Shown piece after piece: positions 31,560-41,230 of a DNA stretch of 64,000 nucleotides. The notes beneath the pieces are model-generated. The model had not been told where the DNA came from. It saw only the letters and a list, made by a program, of their open reading frames with translations, and did no database searches. How positions within the stretch are numbered: the stretch's first letter is position 1; each line of letters starts with the position of its first letter. Origin of the DNA: an uncultured Oscillospiraceae bacterium (GTDB lineage Bacteria; Bacillota; Clostridia; Oscillospirales; Oscillospiraceae); NCBI GenBank assembly GCA_934589225.1, contig CAKTNS010000001.1:277030-341029 (forward strand), written 5' to 3'. The position numbers were made by a program, and so were the translations under genes.

Positions 31560-31665
31560 GGTTCTTCCTCCATTGTTCATCCCGAAAGAGCTCGGGAATA
31601 AAATCATCCCGCTTTGATCCGCACGCAAAATAGTTTCCGGATCGGCGCCCGGAAATATATCGTAT

Positions 31666-31694
31666 ATTATACATATATTATTGGCATATTTCAA
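31666..31694 (-). promoter_or_regulatory. Promoter of the Hpt operon
   Basis: TTGAAA (31689-31694) and TATAAT (31666-31671), minus strand, with a 17-bp spacer. The leader of about 100 bases contains small hairpins (GATCCG/CGGATC and CCCGA-TCGGG). It shows no riboswitch I recognise. Confidence 0.78.
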
Positions 31695-31741
31695 GTAATT
31701 TCTGAAAATAAATACCACCGGGCATTTTCCGGAAAATGTCA

Positions 31742-31780
31742 AAGACCGAGAACGGCGCTGTTCAGCCGTTCCCGGTCTGC
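31742..31780 (-). terminator. Terminator of the Dabb-ACT-UPF0210 operon
   Basis: A 14-bp stem with one mismatch (AGACCGGGAACGGC/GCCGTTCTCGGTCT), followed on the minus strand by TTTGAC. It lies about 30 bp after the UPF0210 stop codon. Confidence 0.75.
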
Positions 31781-31812
31781 CTACCAGGACGCAACAAATG
31801 CCCCCGGCTATT

Positions 31813-33171
31813 TTAGTTTTTCAGGCTTTGCAGCGGTGCCGGAATTCGGCCGCCTCGGGCGATAAAGTCCTCGCTCTTTTCCTGATGGACCGGCATCACC
31901 GGGGCGCTGCCCAGCAGGCCACCCATTTCCACCCGGTCGCCCACCCCCTTACCCAGAGCAGGAATGATGCGCACGGCGGTGGTTTTGGTGTTGACCATAC
32001 CAATGGCGGCCTCGTCCGCAATGATGGCGGAAATGGTCGCGGCGCTGGTATCCCCAGGCACGGCGATCATATCAAGACCCACGGAGCACACACAGGTCAT
32101 GGCTTCCAGCTTGTCCAGCACCAGAGTCCCCTGCTCCGCGGCGGCGATCATGCCCTCGTCCTCGGAAACGGGAATAAAAGCACCGGACAGGCCGCCTACG
32201 TGGTTGGAGGCCATCACGCCGCCCTTCTTCACCGCGTCGTTGAGCAGCGCCAGGGCCGCCGTGGTGCCGTGGGTGCCGCAGGTCTCCAGACCCATTTCCT
32301 CCAGAATCCGGGCCACACTGTCGCCAATGGCAGGAGTGGGCGCCAGACTCAAATCCACAATACCAAAGGGAACACCCAGGCGGCGGGAAGCCTCCACGCC
32401 CACCAGCTGACCCATCCGGGTAATGCGGAAGGCGGTCTTCTTAATGGTCTCCGCCACCACGTCAAAGGGCTGTCCCTTGACGCTCTGGAGGGCGTGATAC
32501 ACAACACCGGGGCCGGAAACGCCCACGTTGATAACGCACTCCGGCTCGCCCACACCGTGGAACGCACCGGCCATAAAGGGGTTATCCTCTACGGCGTTGG
32601 CAAAGACCACCAGCTTGGCGCAGCCCAGGCAGTCATTGTCCCGGGTCAGCTCCGCGGTTTTCTTGACCACCCGGCCCATTTCCGCCACGGCATCCATGTT
32701 GATGCCGGCCTTGGTGGAGCCCACATTGACGCTGGCGCAGACCATATCGGTGCTGGCCATGGCCTCGGGGATGGAGCGGATCAGCTTCCAGTCGCTGACC
32801 GTTGCGCCCTTTTGCACCAGGGCGGAGAAGCCGCCGATAAAGTTGACACCGCAGGCCTTGGCGGCGGCATCCAGGGTCTTGGCGATCTCCACATAGCTCT
32901 CCGCCTCACAAGCGGCGGCCACCAGGGAAATGGGGGTGACGGAAATCCGTTTGTTCACAATGGGAATGCCGAACTCCGCCTCAATATCCTGGCCGACCTG
33001 CACCAGATTTTTGGCGCAGCGGGTGATCTTATCGTAGATTTTCCGGCAGCAAACATGAATATCCCGGTCCGCGCAGTCCAAAAGGCTAATGCCCATGGTA
33101 ATGGTCCGGATGTCCAGGTGCTGATGATCGATCATGTCCAGAGTGGACAAAATATCCTTTTGGTCCAGCAT
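31813..33171 (-). CDS. UPF0210 (DUF711, PFL-like) family protein
   Basis: A 452-residue protein, the usual length for UPF0210. Characteristic segments are [31 protein letters not shown] at the N-terminus, [19 protein letters not shown] in the middle and [31 protein letters not shown] at the end. The family has distant resemblance to glycyl-radical enzymes, but its function is not known to me. The ATG at 33171 follows AAGGGGGAT. It is 10 bp after the ACT-domain gene, a partnership seen throughout the phylum. Confidence 0.92.
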   Translation of the reverse strand: MLDQKDILSTLDMIDHQHLDIRTITMGISLLDCADRDIHVCCRKIYDKITRCAKNLVQVGQDIEAEFGIPIVNKRISVTPISLVAAACEAESYVEIAKTLDAAAKACGVNFIGGFSALVQKGATVSDWKLIRSIPEAMASTDMVCASVNVGSTKAGINMDAVAEMGRVVKKTAELTRDNDCLGCAKLVVFANAVEDNPFMAGAFHGVGEPECVINVGVSGPGVVYHALQSVKGQPFDVVAETIKKTAFRITRMGQLVGVEASRRLGVPFGIVDLSLAPTPAIGDSVARILEEMGLETCGTHGTTAALALLNDAVKKGGVMASNHVGGLSGAFIPVSEDEGMIAAAEQGTLVLDKLEAMTCVCSVGLDMIAVPGDTSAATISAIIADEAAIGMVNTKTTAVRIIPALGKGVGDRVEMGGLLGSAPVMPVHQEKSEDFIARGGRIPAPLQSLKN

Positions 33172-33181
33172 GGCATCCCCC

Positions 33182-33451
33182 TTAAATTCTGTGCATGGCC
33201 TGGAAAATGTCCTCCCGCTGCACACGGATGGACAGGTCCATCTTGGCCCCCAGGGCTTCCATCTCCTTGGCAAGCTCCCCCAGGGAGAGGGTGCAGCCGG
33301 AAATCTCCGTGACCATCATCATGGTAAAGCAGCCCTGCATGACCGTCTGGCTGATGTCCAGGACGTTGACGTTAAACTCTGCCAGCTTGGCGCAGACGGC
33401 GGCAATAATGCCCACCCGGTCCTGACCGACCACCGTAACAATTGCTTTCAT
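33182..33451 (-). CDS. ACT domain protein (UPF0237)
   Basis: An 89-residue single ACT domain: [34 protein letters not shown] is the typical first half with the ligand-binding GxDRxGI loop. ACT domains sense amino acids or other small ligands. Pairing with UPF0210 is common and suggests that it regulates or modulates that protein. The ribosome site AAGGAGAAAGAAT precedes the ATG. Confidence 0.92.
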   Translation of the reverse strand: MKAIVTVVGQDRVGIIAAVCAKLAEFNVNVLDISQTVMQGCFTMMMVTEISGCTLSLGELAKEMEALGAKMDLSIRVQREDIFQAMHRI

Positions 33452-33462
33452 ATTCTTTCTCC

Positions 33463-33744
33463 TTATACTTCGTAGTCCGCAGCCACACGCTCTGCAACCC
33501 AGGGGAAGAAATGGCTCTTGGCCTCCACATGGGCGGGGTGGTCCGCATAAAGACGCAGCGCTTCCTTGCTTTCAAGCTCCGAATACAGCACAAAATCCGG
33601 ACCCACAAAGCACTTGGTCACTTCCATTTTGGTAAGCCCGGGAATGATGCCCACCAGGGGCAGCAGGGCCTTTTGGGCCGCGTCGATCACCGCATCCTTG
33701 TCGGCCTCATCCTTCAGGGTAAAGAAAATAATGTGTTTGACCAT
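33463..33744 (-). CDS. Dabb (stress-responsive alpha/beta barrel) family protein
   Basis: A 93-residue ferredoxin-like dimeric barrel: MVKHIIFFTLKDEADKDAVIDAAQKALLPLVGIIPGLTKMEVTKC and YADHPAHVEAKSHFFPWVAERVAADYEV match the Dabb pattern, including the conserved DHPAH segment. Members bind small ligands or act in stress response. It is first in the three-gene operon with the ACT and UPF0210 genes (11-bp gap). Ribosome site AAAGGAGTTTCTC. Confidence 0.9.
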   Translation of the reverse strand: MVKHIIFFTLKDEADKDAVIDAAQKALLPLVGIIPGLTKMEVTKCFVGPDFVLYSELESKEALRLYADHPAHVEAKSHFFPWVAERVAADYEV

Positions 33745-33768
33745 GAGAAACTCCTTTCTATACCAAGA

Positions 33769-33798
33769 ATACCGGGGCAGACAGGCTACCCCGGTATT
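33769..33798 (-). terminator. Hairpin downstream of ispH-rpsA
   Basis: A perfect 10-bp stem AATACCGGGG/CCCCGGTATT with a 10-base loop, 15 bp after the stop of the fusion gene. No T-run follows, so it may act as a weak terminator or 3' stabiliser. Confidence 0.55.
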
Positions 33799-33812
33799 GG
33801 TTGTGGAAAAAA

Positions 33813-35750
33813 TTACTCGGCGTCCTCGCCATCCTCCAGCAGGGCACGGATGGACAGGGAGATGCGCTTGTTCTCGGCATCCACGTCGGTGATCTTGACC
33901 TTCACATCCTGACCCTCGGACAGAACATCCTCGGGCTTGCCGATGCGGCGGTCAGCGATCTGGGAAATGTGGATCAGGCCGTCAACACCGGGCAGGATCT
34001 CGGCAAAAGCGCCGAAGGTCATGAGCTTGACCACCTTGGCATCCACAACATCACCAACAGCGTAGTTGGTCATGAACTGATTCCAGGGGTTCATCTCGGC
34101 GGTCTTGTAGCCCAGAGAAATCTTGTGCTTCTCGGTGTCGAAGGAAATGACGTAAACGTCGATCTCGTCGCCGACCTTCACAACGTCAGCGGGAGTCTTG
34201 ATGCGGTTCCAGCTCAGCTCGGAAACATGGACCATGCCGTCCACGCCGCCGATGTCAACGAAAGCGCCGTAGGAAGTCAGGGACTTCACAACGCCGTGGT
34301 ACTTCTTGCCAACCTCGATCTCGCTCCAGATCTTCTCCTGAGCGGCCTTCCGGGACTCGGCGTTCACGGCACGGATGGAGCCGATGGCACGACGGCGGGC
34401 ACGGTTGACCTCGGTGATCTTCAGCTGCACGGGCTTGCCAACCATGGCAGCCATGTCGCCGCCCTTGGCAACGCCGGACTGGGAAGCGGGGATGAACACA
34501 CGGATGCCCTTCACATTGGCAACCAGGCCGCCCTTGTTCTCTTCGGTGATAACGGCATCGATGGTGGTCTTGTTCTCCACGTACTCAGCCATTTCGTCCC
34601 AAACCTTCAGGCCATCCAGCTTCTTCTTGGACAGCTGCACGGTGCCCTCCTGGTCGTTGACGCGCACCACGAACACTTCGATCTGGTCGCCGACCTTCAG
34701 AATGTCCTCGGGCTTTACGGAAGGATCGTTGCTGACTTCGTCATAAGGAATGTAACCGGCATGCTTGGTGCCCAGGTCTACCTGGACTTCGGTATTGCCG
34801 ATTCCGGTAACGGTGCCGATAACCTTGTCTCCTGTATTTAAAGTCTTGATGGACTGCTCGAGAAGTTCAGCGAAGTTCTCCTCCTGTACAGCCTCAACAT
34901 TGGTAATTTCGCTCATAGTCTTGTTGACCTCCTTTATAATCCACGCCGGTGTGGACGCACCAGCCGTGATTCCAACATCAGTGATACCGGCGAAAAACGC
35001 GGGCTCCAGTTCGCTGGCATCGTCAACAAGAGCTACACGGTCGCAGTATTCCCGGCAAATCATAGCAAGGCGCAGGGTATTGGAGCTTTTGGCATCTCCA
35101 ACCACCACCATGGCCTGGCACCGGCGGCTCAATTCCGCCGCTTCGGTTTGCCTATCTTCAGTCGCCTTACATATTGTATCAAAAATTTTCAAGTTAGTAA
35201 ACTGTTTTTTTGCAAAATTTCTGCACGATTTCCACAAATTTTCAGTGGATGTGGTCTGGCAAACCATGCAAATTGGCAAGTCCGCATCAATTTGTTCTTC
35301 CTGAACCCATTTTTTTAGAGATTCTGCACTATCAAAGACCTGACATTTGCCGCACCAGCCTGCAATTCCCTCCACCTCCGGGTGGGTAGGCGTGCCGATA
35401 ATGATGGGAAGCCGCCCCTCCTGCTCTGCCTGGCACACCAGGCCGTGGATGCGTTTTACAAAGGGGCAGGTGGCGTCCACGATTTCGGCCCCCTGCTGCT
35501 CCAGGCGGTTGTAGACCTCCCGGCCCACACCGTGGGAGCGGATGATCACCGTATCTCCGGGGCCCGCCTGGCCAGGGTCATCAATGACTCCCACACCGGC
35601 CTCATGGAAGGCCTGGACCACATGGCGGTTGTGGATGATGGGCCCCAGGGTCACGGTGCGTTTCCCGGCGGCGGCAGAGGACTGCACCAGCTCCACCGCC
35701 CGGTTGACCCCAAAGCAGAAGCCGGCGCTTTTGGCTACCTGTACACTCAT
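33813..35750 (-). CDS. ispH-rpsA: Bifunctional HMBPP reductase (IspH)/ribosomal protein S1 fusion
   Basis: A 645-residue fusion. Residues 1 to about 280 are IspH: SAGFCFGVNRA, DATCPFVKRIHGLV and a cysteine in MVCQTTS near residue 190 provide the three [4Fe-4S] ligands. IspH makes IPP and DMAPP at the end of the MEP pathway. From about residue 300 four S1 RNA-binding repeats follow (GDKVIGTVTGIG..., then two around 385 and 470, and YAVGDVVDAKVVKLMTFGAFAEI...). This fusion is a known feature of Clostridia. Its start overlaps the cmk stop as ATGA. It is the last gene of the block with dnaG, two sigma genes and cmk. Confidence 0.95.
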   Translation of the reverse strand: MSVQVAKSAGFCFGVNRAVELVQSSAAAGKRTVTLGPIIHNRHVVQAFHEAGVGVIDDPGQAGPGDTVIIRSHGVGREVYNRLEQQGAEIVDATCPFVKRIHGLVCQAEQEGRLPIIIGTPTHPEVEGIAGWCGKCQVFDSAESLKKWVQEEQIDADLPICMVCQTTSTENLWKSCRNFAKKQFTNLKIFDTICKATEDRQTEAAELSRRCQAMVVVGDAKSSNTLRLAMICREYCDRVALVDDASELEPAFFAGITDVGITAGASTPAWIIKEVNKTMSEITNVEAVQEENFAELLEQSIKTLNTGDKVIGTVTGIGNTEVQVDLGTKHAGYIPYDEVSNDPSVKPEDILKVGDQIEVFVVRVNDQEGTVQLSKKKLDGLKVWDEMAEYVENKTTIDAVITEENKGGLVANVKGIRVFIPASQSGVAKGGDMAAMVGKPVQLKITEVNRARRRAIGSIRAVNAESRKAAQEKIWSEIEVGKKYHGVVKSLTSYGAFVDIGGVDGMVHVSELSWNRIKTPADVVKVGDEIDVYVISFDTEKHKISLGYKTAEMNPWNQFMTNYAVGDVVDAKVVKLMTFGAFAEILPGVDGLIHISQIADRRIGKPEDVLSEGQDVKVKITDVDAENKRISLSIRALLEDGEDAE

Positions 35751-36427
35751 TTGTTAAGCTTCTCCTCAATGATCTTCCGAATGGCCGCCACCGATTCTTC
35801 CAGGTTCAGCTCAGACGTATCCACCTTGACGGAATCCCGGCACATTTTAAGAGGTGCGATCTCCCGGTGGGTATCCTGGTAGTCCCGCTGCTGGATTTCC
35901 TTGAGGATCTGGGCATACTGGGCCTTCTGGCCCTTTTCCTGCAATTCCTTGCACCGGCGCTCCGCCCGGACCTCCGGGGACGCAGTGAGGAAAATTTTCA
36001 CGGTGGCCTTGGGCAGCACCACGGTGCCGATGTCCCGGCCGTCCATCACCACGTCGTAGTTCTTGGCCATATCCCGCTGCATATCCAGCAGCACCTCCCG
36101 GACCACCGCATGGGCGGAGATCAGGCTGGCCTTCTGGGAAATGTCCTGGGTGCGGATGTCCTGGGTCACGTCCATGCCGTTCATGATCATGTGCTGCAAG
36201 CCTTCCTCGTCATACTCAATGCCGATGGTCAGCTCGTCGATGTAGCGGTTCACCCCGTCCACATCCTTGGGGCTCACGCCCCACAAATCCATAAAGTAGG
36301 CCACGGTGCGGTAAATGGCGCCGGTATCTACATAGCGGTACCCCAGCTCCGCCGCCAGGCGGCGGGCGATGGTGCTCTTTCCCGCACCGGCAGGGCCGTC
36401 AATGGCCACAGAAATCTTTTTCTCCAT
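35747..36427 (-). CDS. cmk: (d)CMP kinase
   Basis: A 226-residue P-loop kinase. IDGPAGAGKST at residue 8 is Walker A; YVDTGAIYR, DGRDIGTVVLP and FLTASPEVRAERR are family motifs of CMP/dCMP kinases. It phosphorylates CMP and dCMP. The ATG at 36427 has GAGGAAACCA upstream; an in-frame start four codons earlier is possible. It is 25 bp after the degenerate sigma gene and overlaps ispH-rpsA; cmk next to rpsA is a classic arrangement, retained here around the fusion. Confidence 0.92.
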   Translation of the reverse strand: MEKKISVAIDGPAGAGKSTIARRLAAELGYRYVDTGAIYRTVAYFMDLWGVSPKDVDGVNRYIDELTIGIEYDEEGLQHMIMNGMDVTQDIRTQDISQKASLISAHAVVREVLLDMQRDMAKNYDVVMDGRDIGTVVLPKATVKIFLTASPEVRAERRCKELQEKGQKAQYAQILKEIQQRDYQDTHREIAPLKMCRDSVKVDTSELNLEESVAAIRKIIEEKLNK

Positions 36428-36451
36428 TGGTTTCCTCATTTCCCGGCATTT

Positions 36452-37495
36452 TCAGCCGCTATTTTTCTCGTTTCTCAGCAGTGCCAGTGCCGCCGCCTCC
36501 CGGCGGTTGACCTCGCTGACAGTCAGACCCAGCTTCTTGCCGGTTTCCTCCGGGCTCAAAGGAAGGCCCTGTTCCAGGCCGAAGCGCAATGTCAAAAGTC
36601 TGGCATCTTCCTCCGGCAGAACGCTCAGCAGCTCCATAATGCGGCTGCGCATCTGGAAGTAAGCGGTATCCTCCACCGCCTGGTTTTCTTCCTCCGGGGT
36701 CTCCTCCTGGGGCTGGGCCGTGGCCCGTTCCAGCATTCTGGCATCCTCCAGAACACGGCGGACCGTATCCGCATCCTCCGGGGTCATGTGCAGCTCCCAG
36801 GCGATCTCCTCCAAAGTGGGGTTTCTGCCCAGCTCGGAGAGCAGCCGCTCATCCACCGCCCGGTAGTCTTCCAGGGCCTGGCGCATTTTCTGGCCGACGC
36901 CCCGTTCCCGGGCCTGTAAGCTCACCGCCCGGGCCATGGCACCCCGAATCTCCCTGTCCCGGTTCTCGGCATAATGGGCCGGGTCCCGGGAAATGGCCTG
37001 CCACAGTGCCAGGCCCCCTTCCTGAATCAGGTCCAGCAGCAGCACCCCATAGCCCGTAAACTCCGGGGCGATCTGGGTGGCCCGGAGCAGCCCCAGGTGC
37101 ATCAGCTGTTCCGCGGCCTCCCCGTCTCCCCGGGCTGCCTTTTCCTGAAGCACATCCTCCGCCACGTTGGGGGTCATGCTTTTGATTTCCTCTAAATACA
37201 GCCGCAGCGGGTCATTGGGGCCCAGCTCCGAAACGTCCAGGCCCTTTTCCGCCAGCTCCGCCTCCTGCTTCAGCCGCAGGGCGGCCTGACCTGAAAACTG
37301 TCTGTGAGGAAGCCCCGTCAAATCCAGCACCAGGCCCTGCTCTTCCAGGGCGGCAAAGGCATCCTCCACCGCTTCCTCGGTTTCCTCCTCCAGAAGCGTC
37401 AGAAAATGGGCGGCGTTTACCCGGTCACCCGGCCGCTTGCCCCGAAGAGACAGCTCCCAGGGACGCTCCTCAAAGGATACATCCAAATCGATCAT
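36452..37495 (-). CDS. Degenerate sigma-70-like protein, coupled to the sigma-factor gene
   Basis: A 347-residue paralogue of sigma factors. Residues about 105-160 keep a region 1.2/2 frame ([46 protein letters not shown], which is core-binding region 2.2). Where functional sigmas have the -10-recognising FSTYATxWIRQ, this protein has [17 protein letters not shown], lacking the aromatic residues for promoter melting. Region 3-like ([22 protein letters not shown]) and region 4-like ([28 protein letters not shown]) segments remain. An extra N-terminal domain of about 100 residues is unlike other sigmas. Its start overlaps the stop of the sigma gene as ATGA. It could be a core-binding regulator or a divergent sigma with unusual promoters. 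Confidence 0.75.
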   Translation of the reverse strand: MIDLDVSFEERPWELSLRGKRPGDRVNAAHFLTLLEEETEEAVEDAFAALEEQGLVLDLTGLPHRQFSGQAALRLKQEAELAEKGLDVSELGPNDPLRLYLEEIKSMTPNVAEDVLQEKAARGDGEAAEQLMHLGLLRATQIAPEFTGYGVLLLDLIQEGGLALWQAISRDPAHYAENRDREIRGAMARAVSLQARERGVGQKMRQALEDYRAVDERLLSELGRNPTLEEIAWELHMTPEDADTVRRVLEDARMLERATAQPQEETPEEENQAVEDTAYFQMRSRIMELLSVLPEEDARLLTLRFGLEQGLPLSPEETGKKLGLTVSEVNRREAAALALLRNEKNSG

Positions 37496-38364
37496 TCCAA
37501 AAAGTCCTCCAATCCCATGCTGGTGCCCATGGCCTGCAATTTTTCCATGGCCTGCTTTTCCACCTGGCGCACCCGTTCCTTGGAAATGCCCAGCTGCTGG
37601 CCGATTTCTTCCAGAGAATGGCACACCCCATCCTCCATGCCGAAATGCAGCCGCAGAATGGTCTGCTGCCGAGGTGTCAGGTCCGACAGGAGCTTGTCCA
37701 TCATGTCGGTCATTTCCTTGCGCACCAGCTCCTCCAGGGGCTGGGGGGCTTCCATATCTTCCAGAAGGTTTCCCAGAGTTCCCTTATCCCCGTCGCCGGT
37801 GGGAACATCCAAAGAGCAGATGTCCGGGGAGAGCTGCAGCAGCTCTTCCACCTTTTCCTTCGGCAAATCCACCCGGGCGGCGATCTCCTCCGCCGTGGGC
37901 TCCGTGCCGTTCTGCTGACGCAGATAGGAGCTGGCGGCCTGGATTTTCCGCATCCGCTCTGCCGTATGCACCGGCACCCGGATGGTTCCCGCGTGGTTTA
38001 AAAGGCATCTGGTAACACCCTGACGGATCCACTTGGTGGCGTATGTAGAAAACCGGTAATCCCGGGTATAGTCAAATTTCTTGGCCGCCACCAGAAGGCC
38101 GATACTGCCCTCCTGGATCAGGTCCAGAAGGGGTACGCCGCGGCCCGTATACTCCTTGGCAATGGACACCACCAGGCGCAGATTGGAATTGACCATTTTC
38201 CGAATGGCCTCCTCGTCTCCCTGGGCGCAGCGGCGGGCCAGCTCCTTTTCTTCCTCCGGGGTCAGACGGGGGTAGCTGCGGATTTCCTGAAGGTACTGGC
38301 GGATATCGTCTTCATCCCCCGGCACGGGAAGGGCCTGGGGCTGCTTTTCTTCCAGTTCTGTCAT
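37492..38364 (-). CDS. RNA polymerase sigma-70 factor (RpoD/SigA-like, short)
   Basis: A 290-residue sigma factor. Region 1.2 is [21 protein letters not shown]; region 2 includes [54 protein letters not shown]; regions 3 and 4 include [27 protein letters not shown] and [25 protein letters not shown]. There is no region 1.1. Location behind dnaG matches the primary sigma (rpoD) of the macromolecular synthesis operon, but [12 protein letters not shown] instead of the usual FSTYATWWIRQA and the short length leave room for a group 2 sigma. The start overlaps the dnaG stop by 4 bp. Confidence 0.88.
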   Translation of the reverse strand: MTELEEKQPQALPVPGDEDDIRQYLQEIRSYPRLTPEEEKELARRCAQGDEEAIRKMVNSNLRLVVSIAKEYTGRGVPLLDLIQEGSIGLLVAAKKFDYTRDYRFSTYATKWIRQGVTRCLLNHAGTIRVPVHTAERMRKIQAASSYLRQQNGTEPTAEEIAARVDLPKEKVEELLQLSPDICSLDVPTGDGDKGTLGNLLEDMEAPQPLEELVRKEMTDMMDKLLSDLTPRQQTILRLHFGMEDGVCHSLEEIGQQLGISKERVRQVEKQAMEKLQAMGTSMGLEDFLE

Positions 38365-40106
38365 ACTTTGATCCCTTTACTTTCCTGAAGTCTCCGCCGC
38401 AGGGCCAGAAGATCGTCATCCGACTGGGCGGTTTTGAACTGATGGGTCTGCCGGATCACGGAAATGCTGTCCCGCATGGCCTGGTCCGACACCGGGCCCT
38501 GATGTCTCTGGAGGATGCCCGCCACATGGGCCATTTCCTCCGCCGTAAAATCCGTAAGCCCCGCCAGATTGGGGGTCATCCCCTGCTTAGCCTGGTCCTG
38601 AAGCTGGGAGAACACCTTTCCAAGCAGCGGTGCTGAAAAGGTTTCCGGCAGCAGTTCCCGGGCCTGGTCCATCATGGCCGGGTCCCGCAGGCACAGGGCA
38701 ATGACCGTTTCCTCCGCCATGGCGGATTTGACATTGTCATAGTGAAAGGCCTTGGTTTTGGGCTGAGCGGAAACCGCCGGGGCCAGGTCCACCCGTTCCT
38801 GCTTCCGCTTTTCCCGGGCGACCCGACGCTTGAAGGCCTTGTTCAGCTCCAGCTTCATGGCCTCCACGGAAATACCGGCGGCCTCCGCCACCCGGGTGCC
38901 GTAAACCTCCCGCTGAACGGCGCTTCCCAGGCTGCTTAAAAACTCCGCCGCTTCCCCGATAAACTGCACCCGGTCCTCGTCCTGGGTCAGATCATACTTT
39001 CTTTGGATGGAGCGAAGCTGGTATTCCACCCGGTTGGAGGATTCCTCCATGAGAAGCTTAAACCGGTCCGCCCCGAATTTTTTTAAGAATTCATCCGGGT
39101 CCTTGGCATCCCGCATTTGCAGGACCTTCACCTGGAGCCCCGCCTTTTCAAGCATGGGAATGGCCCGGCGGGTGGCGTTCTGACCGGCGTTGTCTCCGTC
39201 GTAAATCAGGGTCACCTGATCTGTATACCGGGAGAGAAGCACCGCGTGCTCCTCCGTCAAAGAGGTGCCGAGGGACGCCACCGCGCAGTCAAAACCGTAT
39301 TGGTGCAGGGCAATGGCATCCATATACCCCTCCACCAGAATCAGCCCCTCCATCTTTGTTTTCTTGGCAATATTCAGGGCAAAGAGGTTTTTCCGCTTGT
39401 TGAAAATCAGCGTTTCCGGGGAGTTTAAGTATTTTGGGGTGGAGTCGTCCATGACCCGGCCGCCGAAGCCGATGACGTTGCCCCGGACATCGATGATGGG
39501 GAACATGAGCCGGTTCCGGAACCGGTCATAGATATTGCCGTTTTTCTGGGAAACGGAGGCCAGCCCCGCTTCCTTCAGCTCTTCATCCGTATAGCCCTTG
39601 GCCCGCATGGCGTCGCACAGGCTTCCCCAGCTGTTGGGGGCGAAGCCGATGCCGAACCTTGTCAGGGTGCCCTTGGTCATGCCCCGCTTTCGGGCGTAGG
39701 CCAGGCCTTCCGCTCCGGCAGGTGCATAGAGTTGGGAGACAAAGAACCGGGCCGCCTCTTTGGAAAGGGCCCAGAGCCGCTCCTGCTTGTGATAGCGGCT
39801 TTCATACTGGGCATCCTCCGGCACTTCCATCCCCGCCCGTCTGGCCAAGGCCCGGACGGCATCGGGGTAGCTCAGGCCCTCGATCTCCATTTCAAAATTG
39901 ATCACGCTGCCGCCCTTGTGGCAGCCGAAGCAATAGAAAATGCCCTTGTCCGGCGCTACGGAAAAGGAGGCCGTTTTCTCTCCGTGGAAGGGACACAGGC
40001 CAAAGAGGTTAGAGCCGGAGCGTTTCAGATTGACATACTGGCCCACCACTTCCTCAATGGGATTTCTGGCCGCCAGTTCATCCAAAAATGCCGGTGGAAA
40101 AGGCAT
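38361..40106 (-). CDS. dnaG: DNA primase
   Basis: A 581-residue primase. The zinc-binding domain shows [12 protein letters not shown] and [10 protein letters not shown]. The TOPRIM core includes [23 protein letters not shown] and LIYDGDNAG with the metal-binding acidic residues. The C-terminal part (from about 430) is the helicase-interaction region. It makes RNA primers for replication. The ATG follows AAAGGAGGGG. It heads the dnaG-sigma pair; dGTPase is 90 bp upstream on the same strand. Confidence 0.95.
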   Translation of the reverse strand: MPFPPAFLDELAARNPIEEVVGQYVNLKRSGSNLFGLCPFHGEKTASFSVAPDKGIFYCFGCHKGGSVINFEMEIEGLSYPDAVRALARRAGMEVPEDAQYESRYHKQERLWALSKEAARFFVSQLYAPAGAEGLAYARKRGMTKGTLTRFGIGFAPNSWGSLCDAMRAKGYTDEELKEAGLASVSQKNGNIYDRFRNRLMFPIIDVRGNVIGFGGRVMDDSTPKYLNSPETLIFNKRKNLFALNIAKKTKMEGLILVEGYMDAIALHQYGFDCAVASLGTSLTEEHAVLLSRYTDQVTLIYDGDNAGQNATRRAIPMLEKAGLQVKVLQMRDAKDPDEFLKKFGADRFKLLMEESSNRVEYQLRSIQRKYDLTQDEDRVQFIGEAAEFLSSLGSAVQREVYGTRVAEAAGISVEAMKLELNKAFKRRVAREKRKQERVDLAPAVSAQPKTKAFHYDNVKSAMAEETVIALCLRDPAMMDQARELLPETFSAPLLGKVFSQLQDQAKQGMTPNLAGLTDFTAEEMAHVAGILQRHQGPVSDQAMRDSISVIRQTHQFKTAQSDDDLLALRRRLQESKGIKV

Positions 40107-40196
40107 TGGGGTCCCCTCCTTTCGTTGTTCTCTTTTTCAGGGTCCGAGCCGTCCGTCGGCCTTTTCCCTGATTTTATTACTCTTCATTATAGCACA

Positions 40197-41210
40197 TTAT
40201 CCCCGGACATTCCAGCCGCTGGGGACAAAAAGTTCTGTGAATTTTCCCACGGCGTAATTGTCGGTCATTCCGGCGATATAGTCGCAGACCGTGCGGCCCA
40301 AACCCTCGAAGCTCAGCTGGGGCTGGAAATCCTCCGGCAGGCACTCCGGGTGCTCCACATAATAGCCGTAGAGCATTTTAAGCAGGTCCTTGGCCTTGGT
40401 CTCCTCCCCTTTTGCCACAGGATTCCGGTAGACCCGTTCAAACATGAAGCTGCGCAGGTCCGCTAACGCCTGTTGGACCCTGGGGGTCATGCAGATGGCC
40501 CCGGCCTCCCGGGAGACCCGGATGGTATCGCAGACCAGGGTATTGATCCGGTCCCGCTGATTGTCACCCAAAATGGCCGCAATGTCCCGGGGGATATCCT
40601 CGGGCGTTAAAATCCCCGCCCGGATGGCATCGTCAATATCATGGTTCACATAGGCGATCTGGTCGGACCGCCGGACGATTTGCCCTTCCAGGGTTTTGGG
40701 AACCTGGGGACCTGTATGGCCCAGGATGCCCAGGCGGACCTCGTGGCACAGGTTCAGGCCCATGCCGTCCTTTTCCAGCACATCCACCACCCGCAGACTC
40801 TGCTCATTGTGGCGGAAGGGTCTGCCCCAGCACTCTGTCAGTGCCGCCTCTCCGGCGTGGCCGAAGGGGGTGTGGCCCAGGTCGTGGCCCATGGCGATGG
40901 CCTCCGCCAAGTCTTCGTTGAGCCCCAGGGCCCGGGTGATGGTCTTGGCAATACGGGTGACCTCCAGGGTGTGGGTCATGCGGGTCCGGTAGTGATCTCC
41001 CTCGGGGTTTAAAAAGACCTGGGTCTTGTGCATCAGCCGCCGGAAGGATTTGCTGTGGACGATGCGGTCCGTATCACGCTGATAGCAGGTCCGCACATCC
41101 TCTTCCCGCTCCGGCTCCTGCCGGGGTCTTCCTGCGGAGCAATCGGAAAAGGCCGCCAAAGGATTCAGCCTTTTGTGCTCCAACCGTTCCAGTTCTTCCC
41201 GTACCGTCAT
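40197..41210 (-). CDS. dGTPase (HD-domain deoxyguanosinetriphosphate triphosphohydrolase-like)
   Basis: A 337-residue HD-domain protein. TRMTHTLEVTRIAKTITRALGLN carries the first metal-binding histidine, and AIAMGHDLGHTPFGHAGE the HD pair plus a further histidine, the pattern of dNTP triphosphohydrolases. VDEDVLEKDGMGLN-type spacing before EVRLGILGHTG is also typical. These enzymes split dNTPs to nucleosides. ATG at 41210 is eight bases after AAGGAG; a GTG three codons earlier would sit on the ribosome site. Often lies upstream of dnaG in Clostridia, as here. Confidence 0.9.
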   Translation of the reverse strand: MTVREELERLEHKRLNPLAAFSDCSAGRPRQEPEREEDVRTCYQRDTDRIVHSKSFRRLMHKTQVFLNPEGDHYRTRMTHTLEVTRIAKTITRALGLNEDLAEAIAMGHDLGHTPFGHAGEAALTECWGRPFRHNEQSLRVVDVLEKDGMGLNLCHEVRLGILGHTGPQVPKTLEGQIVRRSDQIAYVNHDIDDAIRAGILTPEDIPRDIAAILGDNQRDRINTLVCDTIRVSREAGAICMTPRVQQALADLRSFMFERVYRNPVAKGEETKAKDLLKMLYGYYVEHPECLPEDFQPQLSFEGLGRTVCDYIAGMTDNYAVGKFTELFVPSGWNVRG

Positions 41211-41230
41211 GGAAATCACTCCTTTTCAGT

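Noticed and set aside
31560..31665. c-di-GMP riboswitch in the leader of the Hpt-GGDEF-EAL operon
   Set aside because: A phrase like ACGCAAA occurs only on the opposite strand, and the pairing pattern of that riboswitch is missing.
29457..33312. Plus-strand frames of 548 and 504 codons opposite the GGDEF-EAL and UPF0210 genes
   Set aside because: Shadow frames crossing promoters and terminators of the minus-strand operons.
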